DNA of 64,000 nt, taken from Microbacterium hydrothermale (lineage in GTDB: Bacteria > Actinomycetota > Actinomycetes > Actinomycetales > Microbacteriaceae). Within the stretch, counting starts at the first letter, position 1; each line of letters opens with the position of its first letter. The stretch lies in contig NZ_STGM01000002.1 in NCBI RefSeq assembly GCF_004854025.1, positions 310,001 to 374,000 of the forward strand, read 5' to 3'. The notes beneath the pieces were generated by a model, which was not told the origin of the DNA, made no database searches, and worked only from the letters and a program-made list of their open reading frames with translations. Positions 15,549 to 24,565 of this stretch are shown piece by piece. The translations under genes were made by a program, and so were the position numbers.

Positions 15549-15705
15549 GACTGCTCCTGTCGCGACGGGCGCTCTCCCGAGCCCGCGACGGCTCGGCCGG
15601 AATGCGCCGTGATATCCTGGCTGTTACTCTTACCGGCTCGGTCCGGAACCGCAATACGCAGGGCTCGCACAGCGGCCCTCGACGTCGATCGTGAGGGGGT
15701 CTCGC

Positions 15706-15888
15706 ATGGGGCGTGGCCGTCAGAAGGCGAAGAACACCAAGATCGCCCGTGAGCTGAAGTACGACACCTACTCGGTGAACTACTCGGCCCTCGAGCGCGA
15801 GCTGGGCGCACCCGCGGCGGGTGAAGACGCCTACGTCGACAAGTGGGCCGACCAGTACGCCGACGAATACGAAGACGAGAAGGCCTGA
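15706..15888 (+). CDS. DUF3073-family small protein
   Basis: 60 residues beginning MGRGRQKAKNTKIAREL, followed by KYDTYSVNYSALERELG and an acidic, tyrosine-rich tail (ADQYADEYEDEKA). This layout is the actinobacterial DUF3073 family, of unknown function. I prefer the ATG at 15706 over the one 15 bp upstream since family members start MGRGRQ. Single gene with a strong terminator about 85 bp downstream. Its presence supports an actinobacterial origin. Confidence 0.9.
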   Translation: MGRGRQKAKNTKIARELKYDTYSVNYSALERELGAPAAGEDAYVDKWADQYADEYEDEKA

Positions 15889-15973
15889 CGCCTCTCGCTC
15901 GTCCGCGCACCCGCTGACGCCTCTGCGGCGACCGGGTGGGCACGAGTCGTTCTCGTCGACCCTCGATGTCGAG

Positions 15974-16005
15974 CGGCGGTGACGTGATCGTCACCGCCGT
16001 TCTTT
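15974..16005. terminator. Bidirectional intrinsic terminator
   Basis: CGGCGGTGACG (15974-15984), loop TGAT, CGTCACCGCCG (15989-15999): a perfect 11-bp stem followed by TTCTTTC. It lies between the convergent DUF3073 gene and MFS gene and can serve both. Confidence 0.8.
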
Positions 16006-16044
16006 CGTCCCGGGGTGGGCGACGCCCCTGAGTGGGGCGGGTCG

Positions 16045-17265
16045 TCACCAGGGGCGTCCGGTACGCCTCTCCCACGCGTCCTCGATCGTCTCGCGCCGCG
16101 CGACGATCAGCCCCGCGGGCACGGCGCACGCGATCGCCGCGCCGAGCACGACGAGGGCCGCGACCCATCCCCCGGTCAGTTCGTGCGTGAGGCCGATCGC
16201 CAGCGGCATGAGGGCGGCGAGCGCGTAGCCCGCGCTCTGCACCAGTCCGCTCAGCGCGACCGCCGTCTCGTGCCCGCGCGTGCGCAACCCGAACAGCACC
16301 AGCACGAGGGGGAAGAGCAGGGGCGGGATGCCGATCAGCACGACCCACAGCACCGTCGCCGCCGTGGGGGCCACGAGCAGGCCCGCCACCCCGGTGAGAC
16401 CGGCGATGACCGCGACGGCGTAGAACGGCGTCGTCCGCCCGATCCTCTGCACGAGCAGGGGGACGAGGAGCGAGACCGGCAGGCCCATGAACGAGAACAG
16501 CGCGAGCAGTCCCCCGGCCTCGGCGGCGTCGACGCCCGCCACGTCGACCAGCAGGGGCGGCAGCCAGGCGAACATGCCGTACGCGACGGCGGAGTTCACC
16601 GCGAACGTCAGCACGAGCGCCCACGTCTGCGGCACCCGCACGATGCGCGACAGCACGGAGGTGCGCGGCTCCTCGACGAGGTCGACGCGTGCGGCCCGCG
16701 CCCGCAGACTCATGAGGATCCAGGGCACGACGGCGGCGAGGGCCACCACCGCCCACGTCGCGAACGATCCGCGCCAGCCCACGGCGTCGGCCAGCGGCAC
16801 CGCGACCAGCGGCGGAGTGAACGTCGCGACGGCCATCGTCGTCGTGTAGACGGTGGTCATCAGCCCGATTCGCTCGGGGAAGTACTTCTTCACGGCCGCC
16901 GGGATCAGCACGTTGGCCACCCCCACCGCCGCGAACACCCCGGCCGTCGCGGCCAGGAGCGTCCACGCGTCGACCGCGGCGGCCCGCAGCCCGAGCATGA
17001 CGGCGGCGACCACCGCCGCGACCAGCACGCTGCGCTCGAGACCGAGGCGGCGTTCGATCGCGGGGGCGACCATTCCGGCCAGGGCGAACGCCACCGGCGG
17101 CGCCATGCCGATCAGGCCCACGACCGCCGCCGGCAGGGCGAAGTCGCGGTCGATGACGTCGAGCAACGGCGACAGCGAGGCCACCGCGATCCGCAGCGTC
17201 AGCGCCAGCAGGACGATGGCCGACGCGGCCAGCGCCAGCGTCCCCGCCGGTCTCGGCGGGGTCAA
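16045..17265 (-). CDS. MFS transporter, CynX/NimT-like
   Basis: About 406 residues with 12 hydrophobic helices; the general arrangement (SPLLDVIDRDFALPAAVVGLIGM at the N-terminus, the central cytoplasmic loop after helix 6) fits the cyanate permease-like CynX/NimT branch. The start is uncertain. I propose the TTG at 17265, which overlaps the purF stop as TTGA and has AGGAG only 2 nt upstream; TM1 begins soon after. It is the third gene of a purM-purF-MFS operon, so it may export or import a purine-related compound, but this is only suggested by position. Confidence 0.8.
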   Translation of the reverse strand: MTPPRPAGTLALAASAIVLLALTLRIAVASLSPLLDVIDRDFALPAAVVGLIGMAPPVAFALAGMVAPAIERRLGLERSVLVAAVVAAVMLGLRAAAVDAWTLLAATAGVFAAVGVANVLIPAAVKKYFPERIGLMTTVYTTTMAVATFTPPLVAVPLADAVGWRGSFATWAVVALAAVVPWILMSLRARAARVDLVEEPRTSVLSRIVRVPQTWALVLTFAVNSAVAYGMFAWLPPLLVDVAGVDAAEAGGLLALFSFMGLPVSLLVPLLVQRIGRTTPFYAVAVIAGLTGVAGLLVAPTAATVLWVVLIGIPPLLFPLVLVLFGLRTRGHETAVALSGLVQSAGYALAALMPLAIGLTHELTGGWVAALVVLGAAIACAVPAGLIVARRETIEDAWERRTGRPW

Positions 17266-18737
17266 GACTCCTGGCTGCCCTCGACCCAGGCGAGGTACTC
17301 CTCCGACACGGTGCCCGTGACGTAGCGGCCGTCGAAGCAGCTCATGTCGAGGTCGACCAGGTCGGTGCCCTCCATGATCGCGGCCTTCAGGTCCTCGACC
17401 TCCTGGTACACCAGGTAGTCGCAGCCGAGCTCCTCGGCGATCTCGGGGATCGTGCGCCCGTGGGCCACCAGCTCGTGACGCGAGGGCATGTTGATGCCGT
17501 ACACGTGCGGGTAGCGCACGGGAGGCGCGGCCGAGGCGAACGTCACGCTCTTGGCTCCGGCATCCCGGGCCATCTGGATGATCTCGCGGCTCGTGGTGCC
17601 GCGCACGATCGAGTCGTCGACGAGGAGCACGTTCTTGCCCTGGAACTCCGTCGACATCGCGTTGAGCTTCTGGCGCACGCTCTTCTTGCGCACCGCCTGA
17701 CCGGGCATGATGAACGTCCGGCCGACGTAGCGGTTCTTGTAGAAGCCCTCGCGGTACTCGATCCCGAGCTTGCGGGCGACCTGCATGGCCGCCGGACGCG
17801 CGGAGTCGGGGATCGGCATGACCACGTCGATGGCCCCGGCGGGCGTGTACTTCGCGACCGTGTCGGCGAGGCGCTCGCCCATGCGCAGACGCGTCTCGTA
17901 CACCGAGACGCCGTTCATGACCGAGTCGGGACGCGCGAGGTAGACGTACTCGAACGAGCACGGCGCGAGCATCGTGGTCTTCGCGCACTGCTGCGCGTGC
18001 AGGGTGCCGTCGAGGCTGATGAACACGGCCTCACCGGGCTCGACGTCGCGCACGACCTCGAAGCCCGCGTTCTCGAGCACGAGCGACTCGGAGGCCACGA
18101 TCCACTCGTCGCGCAGCTCGCCGCCCGGAACGGTCGCGGCGGGACGCTTGCCGAGGATGAGCGGGCGGATGCCGAAGGGGTCGCGGAACGCGAGCAGCCC
18201 GTACCCGGCGATCAGGGCGATCGAGGCGTACGACCCCTCGACGCGCTCGTGCACGCGAGCGACCGCGCGGAAGACCTGGTCGGGGTCGAGGTCGGGACCG
18301 GTGATCTCGGACTGCAGCTCGGAGCCGAGGATGTTGACGAGCAGTTCGGTGTCGCTGCTGGTGTTGAGGTGGCGACGGTCCTTGCTGAACAGCTCCCGCG
18401 TGAGCTCGCGGGTGTTGGTCAGGTTGCCGTTGTGCACGAGCACGATGCCGTAGGGGGCGTTGACGTAGAAGGGCTGCGCCTCTTCTTCGTTGGATGCCGT
18501 CCCCTTGGTCGCGTACCGCACGTGCCCGAGGCCGATGTCGCCGAGGAGGGCCCGCATGTCGCGCGTGCGGAACGCCTCGCGCACCTGCCCCCGGGCCTTG
18601 TGGATGTGGAACACCCCGCTGGACTCGGCCGTGGCCATGCCCGTGGAGTCCTGCCCCCGGTGCTGGAGGAGGAGGAGCGCGTCGTAGATCTCCTGGTTGA
18701 CCGGGCCCTGCCCGGCCATGCCGACGATGCCGCACAT
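17262..18737 (-). CDS. purF: Amidophosphoribosyltransferase
   Basis: 491 residues; first committed step of purine synthesis (PRPP + glutamine to phosphoribosylamine). It begins MCGIVGMAG, so after removal of Met the catalytic Cys is N-terminal with no propeptide. The Ntn-hydrolase domain continues with ALLLLQHRGQDSTGM. The PRPP loop VLLVDDSIVRGTTS lies near residue 365. The cysteines that hold the 4Fe-4S cluster in Bacillus-type PurF are replaced (PHVYGINMPS; DMSCFDGRYVTG), so it resembles the E. coli-type enzyme without cluster. It follows purM by 6 bp and is coupled to the MFS gene downstream. Confidence 0.97.
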   Translation of the reverse strand: MCGIVGMAGQGPVNQEIYDALLLLQHRGQDSTGMATAESSGVFHIHKARGQVREAFRTRDMRALLGDIGLGHVRYATKGTASNEEEAQPFYVNAPYGIVLVHNGNLTNTRELTRELFSKDRRHLNTSSDTELLVNILGSELQSEITGPDLDPDQVFRAVARVHERVEGSYASIALIAGYGLLAFRDPFGIRPLILGKRPAATVPGGELRDEWIVASESLVLENAGFEVVRDVEPGEAVFISLDGTLHAQQCAKTTMLAPCSFEYVYLARPDSVMNGVSVYETRLRMGERLADTVAKYTPAGAIDVVMPIPDSARPAAMQVARKLGIEYREGFYKNRYVGRTFIMPGQAVRKKSVRQKLNAMSTEFQGKNVLLVDDSIVRGTTSREIIQMARDAGAKSVTFASAAPPVRYPHVYGINMPSRHELVAHGRTIPEIAEELGCDYLVYQEVEDLKAAIMEGTDLVDLDMSCFDGRYVTGTVSEEYLAWVEGSQES

Positions 18738-18743
18738 GGGGTG

Positions 18744-19886
18744 TTAGTTCGCTCCGTTCGCCGGGTGACCGGCATCCGCGTAGGTTCCGACCAGGCGCAC
18801 GGCACCGCCGTCGACGCCCTTCGCGCCCTGCTCGTACTCGCCCTCGGGCCGGGCGCCGTCACGCACGACGCCGACCTGCCAGGTGGCGATGCCGTCGGCC
18901 TGCAGCGCCGCGGTCGCGGCATCCGCGATCTCGGGCGAGACCACGGCGAGGAAGCCGATGCCGAGGTTCCAGGTGCCCTCGGTCGCGGTGAGGTCGAGGC
19001 CGCCCAGATCGGCGAGCACCCGGAACACCGGCGACGGGCTCCACGTCGAGCGGTCGACGTCGACCCACGTGTCCTGCGGCAGCACGCGCGCGAGGTTCGC
19101 GGCGATGCCGCCGCCGGTGACGTGGCTGAGCGAGTGGATGCCGGAGCCGACCGCCGCGTCGTCGAGCAGGCGCAGCAGCGGGGAGGTGTACAGGCGCGTG
19201 GGCTCGAGCAGCGCCTCGCCCCACGTGCCGCCGAGGTCGGCGGAGGCCGAGCCGTAGGCGATACCCGCGCCGGTGATGATGTGGCGCACGAGCGAGTAGC
19301 CGTTGGAGTGCAGGCCGCTCGAGGCGAGCGCGAGCACGACGTCGCCGCTGCGGACGCGATCGGCGCCGAGCACGCGGTCGGCCTCGACGACGCCGGTCGC
19401 CGCTCCCGCGACGTCGTAGTCGTCGATGCCGAGCAGACCGGGGTGCTCGGCCGTCTCGCCGCCGACGAGCGCGGTGCCGGTCATGGCGCAGCCGCGCGCG
19501 ATGCCCGCGACGATGTCGGCGATGCGCTGCGGCACGACCTTGCCGCACGCGATGTAGTCGGTCATGAACAGGGGCCGCGCCCCGACCACGACGATGTCGT
19601 CGACGACCATGCCGACGAGGTCTTCGCCGATCGTGTCGTGCTTGTCGATGGCCTGAGCGATCGCGACCTTGGTTCCGACGCCGTCGGTGCTCGTCGCGAG
19701 CAGCGGCTTGGCGTAGTCGCGAAGGGCGGAGGCGTCGAAGAGGCCGGCGAAGCCGCCGACCCCGCCCAGCACCTCGGGACCGTGCGTGCGGCGCACGGCC
19801 GACTTCATCAGTTCGACGGCGAGATCTCCGGCGGCGGTATCGACGCCTGCGGCGGAGTACGGGTTTTCGTGGGGAGCGGAGGCCAC
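18744..19886 (-). CDS. purM: Phosphoribosylformylglycinamidine cyclo-ligase
   Basis: 380 residues; fifth step of purine synthesis, ATP-driven ring closure to AIR. Typical PurM landmarks: SAAGVDTAAGD near the N-terminus, TSTDGVGTKVAIA, GMVVDDIVVVGARPLFMTDY and GLHSNGYSLVR. The GTG at 19886 follows TAGTCT by 6 nt, so the transcript is probably leaderless and also carries purF and the MFS gene. The C-terminal tail (EYEQGAKGVDGGAVRLVGTY...) is slightly longer than in E. coli. Confidence 0.97.
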   Translation of the reverse strand: MASAPHENPYSAAGVDTAAGDLAVELMKSAVRRTHGPEVLGGVGGFAGLFDASALRDYAKPLLATSTDGVGTKVAIAQAIDKHDTIGEDLVGMVVDDIVVVGARPLFMTDYIACGKVVPQRIADIVAGIARGCAMTGTALVGGETAEHPGLLGIDDYDVAGAATGVVEADRVLGADRVRSGDVVLALASSGLHSNGYSLVRHIITGAGIAYGSASADLGGTWGEALLEPTRLYTSPLLRLLDDAAVGSGIHSLSHVTGGGIAANLARVLPQDTWVDVDRSTWSPSPVFRVLADLGGLDLTATEGTWNLGIGFLAVVSPEIADAATAALQADGIATWQVGVVRDGARPEGEYEQGAKGVDGGAVRLVGTYADAGHPANGAN

Positions 19887-19979
19887 CGCAACAGACTACC
19901 CGGGGCGGACACGCGCGGGTGTCCGGCAGGGTCCGCAAGGCCCGGCCCCGAGCCCGCCCCGCCTCCCTACAATGGCGCC

Positions 19980-20591
19980 ATGACGGGCGGCCAGCCGGAA
20001 TGGGTGATCCGCGAAGACGCGGCGCAACCGGTGCTCGTCGCGCTCTACCTGCGTCAGGTGCTCGGCATCCGCTCTCCCGAGGAGCTGCCCGCCCTCCGCC
20101 GCGTCCCTCCGCCGCTCGTCGACGAGCGCACGGATGCCGCGCACGAACTGCTCGAGCGCGAGTGGCGCAGCTACTGGGCGCTGACCGTGGAACCGCAGGC
20201 GCATCCCTCGCCCGTGCCGCTCGAGCTGGTCGACGGTTTCGGCACGCTCGTCGCACTCCCGGTCGAGGGCGCCGATGCCCTGCGCGCCGCGATCGGCCGC
20301 CACGCCGACGACGCCGTCGACTTCGCGCGCCTCGCCCACGACCGTTACGCGCGGGAGTCCGCGGCGCGACCGGGGGTGTCGTACCGCGCCTACGCGAGCG
20401 CGATCGCCGCACACGAGCGGGTGGTCGGTCGACGGGCCCATTCGTTCGAGCTGAACGTGCAGGTGCTCCCGCTCGCTCAGCGGGGCGTGTGGTGGATCGG
20501 CTCCCTCACCGTCGCGGTGACCGACGGTCTGCGCAGCGACGTGGTCGCGTTCGACACCGCGATCCACCCGATCATCGCCGAGCTGGCGTGA
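19980..20591 (+). CDS. Conserved hypothetical protein next to purM
   Basis: 203 residues, soluble, mostly helical, with no motif I recognise. The ATG at 19980 is 6 nt after a consensus-like TACAAT (19968-19973), a clear leaderless arrangement, which makes the start firm. It contains a WRSYWALTVEPQAHPSP segment in the first third and a VQVLPLAQRGVWWIGSLTVAVTD segment near the end, the latter likely a beta-hairpin. Divergent from purM, 93 bp apart. Function unknown. Confidence 0.75.
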   Translation: MTGGQPEWVIREDAAQPVLVALYLRQVLGIRSPEELPALRRVPPPLVDERTDAAHELLEREWRSYWALTVEPQAHPSPVPLELVDGFGTLVALPVEGADALRAAIGRHADDAVDFARLAHDRYARESAARPGVSYRAYASAIAAHERVVGRRAHSFELNVQVLPLAQRGVWWIGSLTVAVTDGLRSDVVAFDTAIHPIIAELA

Positions 20592-20594
20592 GGG

Positions 20595-20930
20595 TCAGAC
20601 CTCGAACTGCTCGTGGTCGACGGTGACCTGACGGGTGCGTCCGCCCAGGGTGCGCTCGAAGATGAGGGCGACGATCGCGGCGAGCGCGACCCCCAGCACC
20701 ACGCAGATGAGGGCCGTGAAGCCGAAGACCTGCACCTGCGAGTAGACGACCTGCGTGTAGGGGCTCACGTCGGTGCCGTCGATGGCCACGGTGAGGATGA
20801 GGGCCACGAGGATGCCGAGGAAGGCACCCGCGGCCAGGAAGACGCCGTACTTGGGGGCGCGGCGCACCGTGACGGTCTCGATATCGTCGCGGACGTACAC
20901 CGGTCGTTCGGGAGCGGGCTGGTCGGACAT
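20595..20930 (-). CDS. Small membrane protein, two helices
   Basis: 111 residues from the ATG at 20930 (MSDQPAPERPVYV). Two hydrophobic segments are present, KYGVFLAAGAFLGILVALIL and VFGFTALICVVLGVALAAIV, separated by an outside loop; the C-terminus is polar (FERTLGGRTRQVTVDHEQ). A GACAAT box lies 6 nt before this ATG, so I prefer it to an ATG 6 bp upstream. Convergent with the preceding gene. Looks like a Microbacteriaceae conserved membrane protein; role unknown. Confidence 0.75.
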   Translation of the reverse strand: MSDQPAPERPVYVRDDIETVTVRRAPKYGVFLAAGAFLGILVALILTVAIDGTDVSPYTQVVYSQVQVFGFTALICVVLGVALAAIVALIFERTLGGRTRQVTVDHEQFEV

Positions 20931-21140
20931 ACGCATATTGTCCCACCGCAGAACCGCGAGCGGGTCGGGTTCTTCGGCGTCGAGCGAGCCGGCGTCCGCG
21001 GCCGGGCGTTCCGCGGACGGCGCCCCTCGCGCGGGCGGGATCCTTCTGCGAGGAGACCGGCTGCGCGCGAGAGGACCCGCGTTCCGCGCGGGTGCCGGGG
21101 CATCCCGCGCGTCGGGGTCCGTTCGGGGCGGGGCCGAGGG

Positions 21141-21497
21141 TTACGGCCGCAGGGGGAGCAGCGCGCTCAGGTCGGCGCGCACACCGGAGGCGATGATGCG
21201 GCCGGCGGCCACGGCATCCGCCCAGTGCTCCTGGCCGGTGGCGACGGCGATCCAGGTGGCGGCGTCGGTCTCGACGACGTTGGGCGGGGTTCCGCGCGTG
21301 TGGCGCGGGCCCTCGATCACCTGCACGGCCCCGAAGGGCGGCACGCGCATCTCGACCGAGTTGCCGGGGGCCTTCTCGGCGAGCAGCTGCAGCAGGTAGC
21401 GCACCGCGGTCGCCGTGGCCGGGCGCGGGGCGTCTCCGGCGGCGACGGCGGCGAGCGCGTCGCGGCCGTCACCGGTCTCGATACGGCGGGGAGGCAT
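21141..21497 (-). CDS. Sterol carrier family protein
   Basis: 118 residues. The segment [42 protein letters not shown] is the core of the small actinobacterial 'sterol carrier family' (SCP-like) proteins, and [22 protein letters not shown] is the usual C-terminal helix pair. The ATG at 21497 is 7 nt after TAGCGT (minus strand), consistent with a leaderless start. Divergent from purD. The ligand is unknown; the name reflects fold, not sterol use. Confidence 0.8.
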   Translation of the reverse strand: MPPRRIETGDGRDALAAVAAGDAPRPATATAVRYLLQLLAEKAPGNSVEMRVPPFGAVQVIEGPRHTRGTPPNVVETDAATWIAVATGQEHWADAVAAGRIIASGVRADLSALLPLRP

Positions 21498-21676
21498 GGC
21501 ATCCACGCTACTCGGGGCGGTGCGCGTCGGCGCCGCGCGCGATGTCAGCGATTCGCAGAACCTCAGCTCCGCCGCGGCCCGCGCGACGGAGGTTGTGCGG
21601 ATCACGGAGCGTGCGACCGCGCCGGGCCGGGAGACCGCGACCCGAGCCCCGGCCCCGCGCTCGCTAGGCTGGCCGC

Positions 21677-22948
21677 GTGAGAATCCTGGTCCTCGGTTCG
21701 GGCGCGCGCGAGCACGCCATCATCCTCGCGCTGCGCTCGGAGCAGGAGTCGCACGCGATCTTCGCCGCCCCCGGCAACGCCGGAATCGCGCGCGAGGCGC
21801 ACCTCGTCGACCTCGATCCGCTCGACCCCACCGCCGTGCTCACCTTCGCGAAAGACGAGGCGATCGACCTGGTCGTGGTCGGCCCCGAGGCGCCGCTGGT
21901 CGCCGGCGTGGCCGATCCGCTGCGAGCGCACGGCATCCCGGTGTTCGGCCCCGGCAAGGCCGCGGCTCAGCTCGAGGGATCCAAGACCTACGCGAAGCGG
22001 ATCATGGATGCCGCGGGCGTGCCCACCGGACGCTCCGCGCGCGCGCACGACGTCGAGGCCGTGGCCGCGGCGCTCGACGCGTTCGGCGCCCCCTACGTGG
22101 TCAAGGCCGACGGCCTGGCCGCGGGCAAGGGCGTGATCGTCACGAGCGACCGTGACGCCGCCCTCGCCCACGCCGAGACCTACCTGCCCACCGGCGCGGT
22201 GCTGATCGAGGAGTTCCTCTCGGGACCCGAGGTCTCACTGTTCTTCCTCAGCGACGGCGATCACGTCGCTCCGCTCAGCCCCGCTCAGGACTTCAAGCGC
22301 CTGCGCGACGGCGACGAGGGCCCCAACACCGGCGGCATGGGCGCCTATTCTCCGCTGCCCTGGCTGAGCGACCGCTTCGGCGATGAGGAGACGTTCGTCG
22401 ACCTCGTCACGCGCGAGATCGCCGAGCCCGTGATCCGGCAGATGGATGCCGAGGGCACCCCCTTCATCGGACTGCTGTACGCGGGGCTCATCCTCACCGA
22501 GCAGGGCGTGAAGGTCATCGAGTTCAATGCGCGCTTCGGCGATCCCGAGACGCAGGTCGTGCTGCCGCGCCTGGTCGACCCGCTGTCGCGCCTGCTACTG
22601 GCCGCGGCATCCGGAACCCTCGAAGACGAGCCCCGCCCGGCCTTCGCCGAGGCCACCGCGGTGACCGTCGTGCTCGCGAGCGAGGGCTACCCCGAAGCGC
22701 CCCTGACCGGGCGCGTGCTCACCGGCCTCGACGAGGCCGAAGAGGTCGACGGCGTCCACCTGGCGCATGCCGCCACGGCCCAGCGCGACGCCGACCTCGT
22801 CGCCACGGGCGGGCGCGTGCTGAGCGTGGTCGCGACCGGCACGACCTTCCGCGAGGCGCGCGAGGCGGCCTACGCGGGGCTCGAGCGCATCGGTCTCGAG
22901 GGCGGGCAGTTCCGCACCGACATCGCCGCGCGGGTCGCGCAGGACTGA
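21677..22948 (+). CDS. purD: Phosphoribosylamine-glycine ligase
   Basis: 423 residues; second step of purine synthesis (glycine added to phosphoribosylamine). ATP-grasp protein with the N-terminal [13 protein letters not shown], the ATP-binding lid [15 protein letters not shown], the GARS signature [10 protein letters not shown] and the metal-binding [12 protein letters not shown]. The GTG at 21677 lies 6 nt after TAGGCT, another leaderless start. Single gene, convergent with the kdgK operon, with a hairpin between them. Confidence 0.97.
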   Translation: MRILVLGSGAREHAIILALRSEQESHAIFAAPGNAGIAREAHLVDLDPLDPTAVLTFAKDEAIDLVVVGPEAPLVAGVADPLRAHGIPVFGPGKAAAQLEGSKTYAKRIMDAAGVPTGRSARAHDVEAVAAALDAFGAPYVVKADGLAAGKGVIVTSDRDAALAHAETYLPTGAVLIEEFLSGPEVSLFFLSDGDHVAPLSPAQDFKRLRDGDEGPNTGGMGAYSPLPWLSDRFGDEETFVDLVTREIAEPVIRQMDAEGTPFIGLLYAGLILTEQGVKVIEFNARFGDPETQVVLPRLVDPLSRLLLAAASGTLEDEPRPAFAEATAVTVVLASEGYPEAPLTGRVLTGLDEAEEVDGVHLAHAATAQRDADLVATGGRVLSVVATGTTFREAREAAYAGLERIGLEGGQFRTDIAARVAQD

Positions 22949-22964
22949 CGGCGCTCGTCGGGGC

Positions 22965-22984
22965 CCGAGCCTTGGTCGGCTCGG
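22965..22984. terminator. Hairpin between purD and kdgK
   Basis: CCGAGCC (22965-22971) pairs with GGCTCGG (22978-22984) around a 6-nt loop and is followed by TTG. Modest terminator candidate between convergent genes. Confidence 0.5.
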
Positions 22985-23012
22985 TTGCGGCACCCCGCAG
23001 CGCCGCCGGGCG

Positions 23013-23945
23013 TCAGCGACGCACCGGGTCGCCGCCGCCGGCGAGGAAGCGTTCGAGGTCGCGCCGCGTCGGGGCCGCCTCCCAGTCGCCGGGCACGAGA
23101 CAGGCCACCGCCCCGCAGGCATTGCCCCGGACCAGGGCGTCCGCGGCCGACAGGTCCTCGAGCCAGGCACTGAGGTAGCCGGCGACGAACGCGTCGCCCG
23201 CCCCCACCGTGTCGAGGGATTCGATCACGAAGCCGAGCGCCTCGGTCATGCCGTCGGGCGTGAAGACGGCGGCGCCCTCGGGCCCGCGTTTGACGATCAC
23301 GTGTGCGACGCCCACCGCGAGGAGCGAGGTCACGGCATCCGGTCCCAGCAGCTCGAATTCCTCGACGCCACCGAAGACGAGGGTCGCGCGCTCCGCGATC
23401 TCGCGCAGGATCGGTCCCGCGACCTCGGGAGCGGCGAGCGCCGAACGGTAGTTGATGTCGAAGCTCACCGGCACGCCCGCGTCATGGGCCCGCTCGACGA
23501 CCGCGAGCACGGTGGCGCGGGCGGTGTCGGACAGCAGGGGCGTGATGCCCGTGACGTGCAGCAGCGCCGCCTCCTCGACCCACCCGTCGGGCACATCGGC
23601 CTCGCTCACCCGCGACCCCGCCGAGCCGCGGCGGTAGTAATGGACGGCGGTGGATGCCGCGGACGGACGCTCCTTGATCATCAGGCCCGTGGGGGCTCCG
23701 GCATCGACGAGGGCGTGGACGTCGACGCCCTCCCCGCGGAGCTCGCGCGCGATCCGCTCGCCCAAGGGGTCGTCACCGACGCGGCCGAGCCACGACGCAT
23801 CGACGCCGAGGCGCCGCAGCCCCACAGCGACGTTGCTCTCCGCTCCGCCGATGCCGAGCGCGAGCCCCGACGCGTGCCGCAGCGAGCCGATCTCGGTCGT
23901 GCGGGCGAGAGCCATGGTCTCGCCGAGGGTGACGACGCGCGTCAC
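23013..23945 (-). CDS. kdgK: Sugar kinase, probable 2-dehydro-3-deoxygluconate kinase
   Basis: 310 residues, PfkB family. Landmarks: LALGIGGAESNVAVGLRRLG for substrate binding, and the signature DTVGAGDAFVAGYLSAWL with the catalytic Asp. It phosphorylates 2-keto-3-deoxygluconate (KDG) to KDPG, as judged from its place: the GTG at 23945 overlaps the stop of the KDPG aldolase gene (GTGA), and the dehydratase that would supply KDG lies just upstream. Last gene of the sugar-acid operon. Other keto-sugars cannot be excluded on sequence alone. Confidence 0.85.
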   Translation of the reverse strand: MTRVVTLGETMALARTTEIGSLRHASGLALGIGGAESNVAVGLRRLGVDASWLGRVGDDPLGERIARELRGEGVDVHALVDAGAPTGLMIKERPSAASTAVHYYRRGSAGSRVSEADVPDGWVEEAALLHVTGITPLLSDTARATVLAVVERAHDAGVPVSFDINYRSALAAPEVAGPILREIAERATLVFGGVEEFELLGPDAVTSLLAVGVAHVIVKRGPEGAAVFTPDGMTEALGFVIESLDTVGAGDAFVAGYLSAWLEDLSAADALVRGNACGAVACLVPGDWEAAPTRRDLERFLAGGGDPVRR

Positions 23946-24565
23946 GACGCACACACCTCCACGAACTGCGTCGCCCGATCGCGGAGCGCGCCGAGGTCGC
24001 CGCCCCGGAACGCGTCGCCGAGCAGCGGCCCACCTACGCTGACCGCTACGGCGCCCGCCGCGAGCCACGCGGCCGCGCCGGCGGCATCCACCCCTCCCGA
24101 GGGGACGACGGCGATGTCGGGGAACGGTCCGCGCAGGTCCTTCAGGTACCCGGGGCCGACCTGTCCGGCCGGGAAGACCTTCACCGCCGAGGCGCCCGCC
24201 GACCACGAGGCGAACAGCTCGGTAGGGGTGAGGCCACCCGGGACGATCGGCATGCCCGCGGCCACCGCGCGCGCGACGAGGGCCGTCGAGGTGAGGGGTG
24301 TCACGACGTAGTCCGCGCCCACCTCGATCGCGCGCTCGAGCTGGTCGAGGTTCGTGACCGTGCCGATGCCGAGGTCGCCGTCGAACGACGAGCGCAGGTC
24401 GGCGAAGGCGTCGAAGGTGCCCGGCGTCGTAAGCGTCAGTTCGACGCTCTGCACGCCCGCCCCGGCCAGGGCGGTGAGCACCGGCGCGTAATCCGACGCG
24501 GCGGACGCCCGGGCGACGACGACGAGTCTCGACGCGAGCGTGCGGGAGGGAAGCTCACCAGTCAT
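23942..24565 (-). CDS. eda: KDPG/KHG aldolase
   Basis: 207 residues, class I aldolase that splits 2-keto-3-deoxy-6-phosphogluconate to pyruvate and glyceraldehyde-3-phosphate. The Schiff-base Lys lies in [17 protein letters not shown], the family's strongest motif. [12 protein letters not shown] matches the 'iEvtlrTp' stretch and [10 protein letters not shown] the 'GaGTVl' stretch. The start overlaps the end of the dehydratase gene by 11 bp. Confidence 0.92.
   Translation of the reverse strand: MTGELPSRTLASRLVVVARASAASDYAPVLTALAGAGVQSVELTLTTPGTFDAFADLRSSFDGDLGIGTVTNLDQLERAIEVGADYVVTPLTSTALVARAVAAGMPIVPGGLTPTELFASWSAGASAVKVFPAGQVGPGYLKDLRGPFPDIAVVPSGGVDAAGAAAWLAAGAVAVSVGGPLLGDAFRGGDLGALRDRATQFVEVCAS

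Noticed and set aside
17460..20591. Very long open frame on the plus strand across purF and purM
   Set aside because: Overlaps two certain purine genes on the opposite strand; only its last 204 codons (19980-20591) form a real gene.
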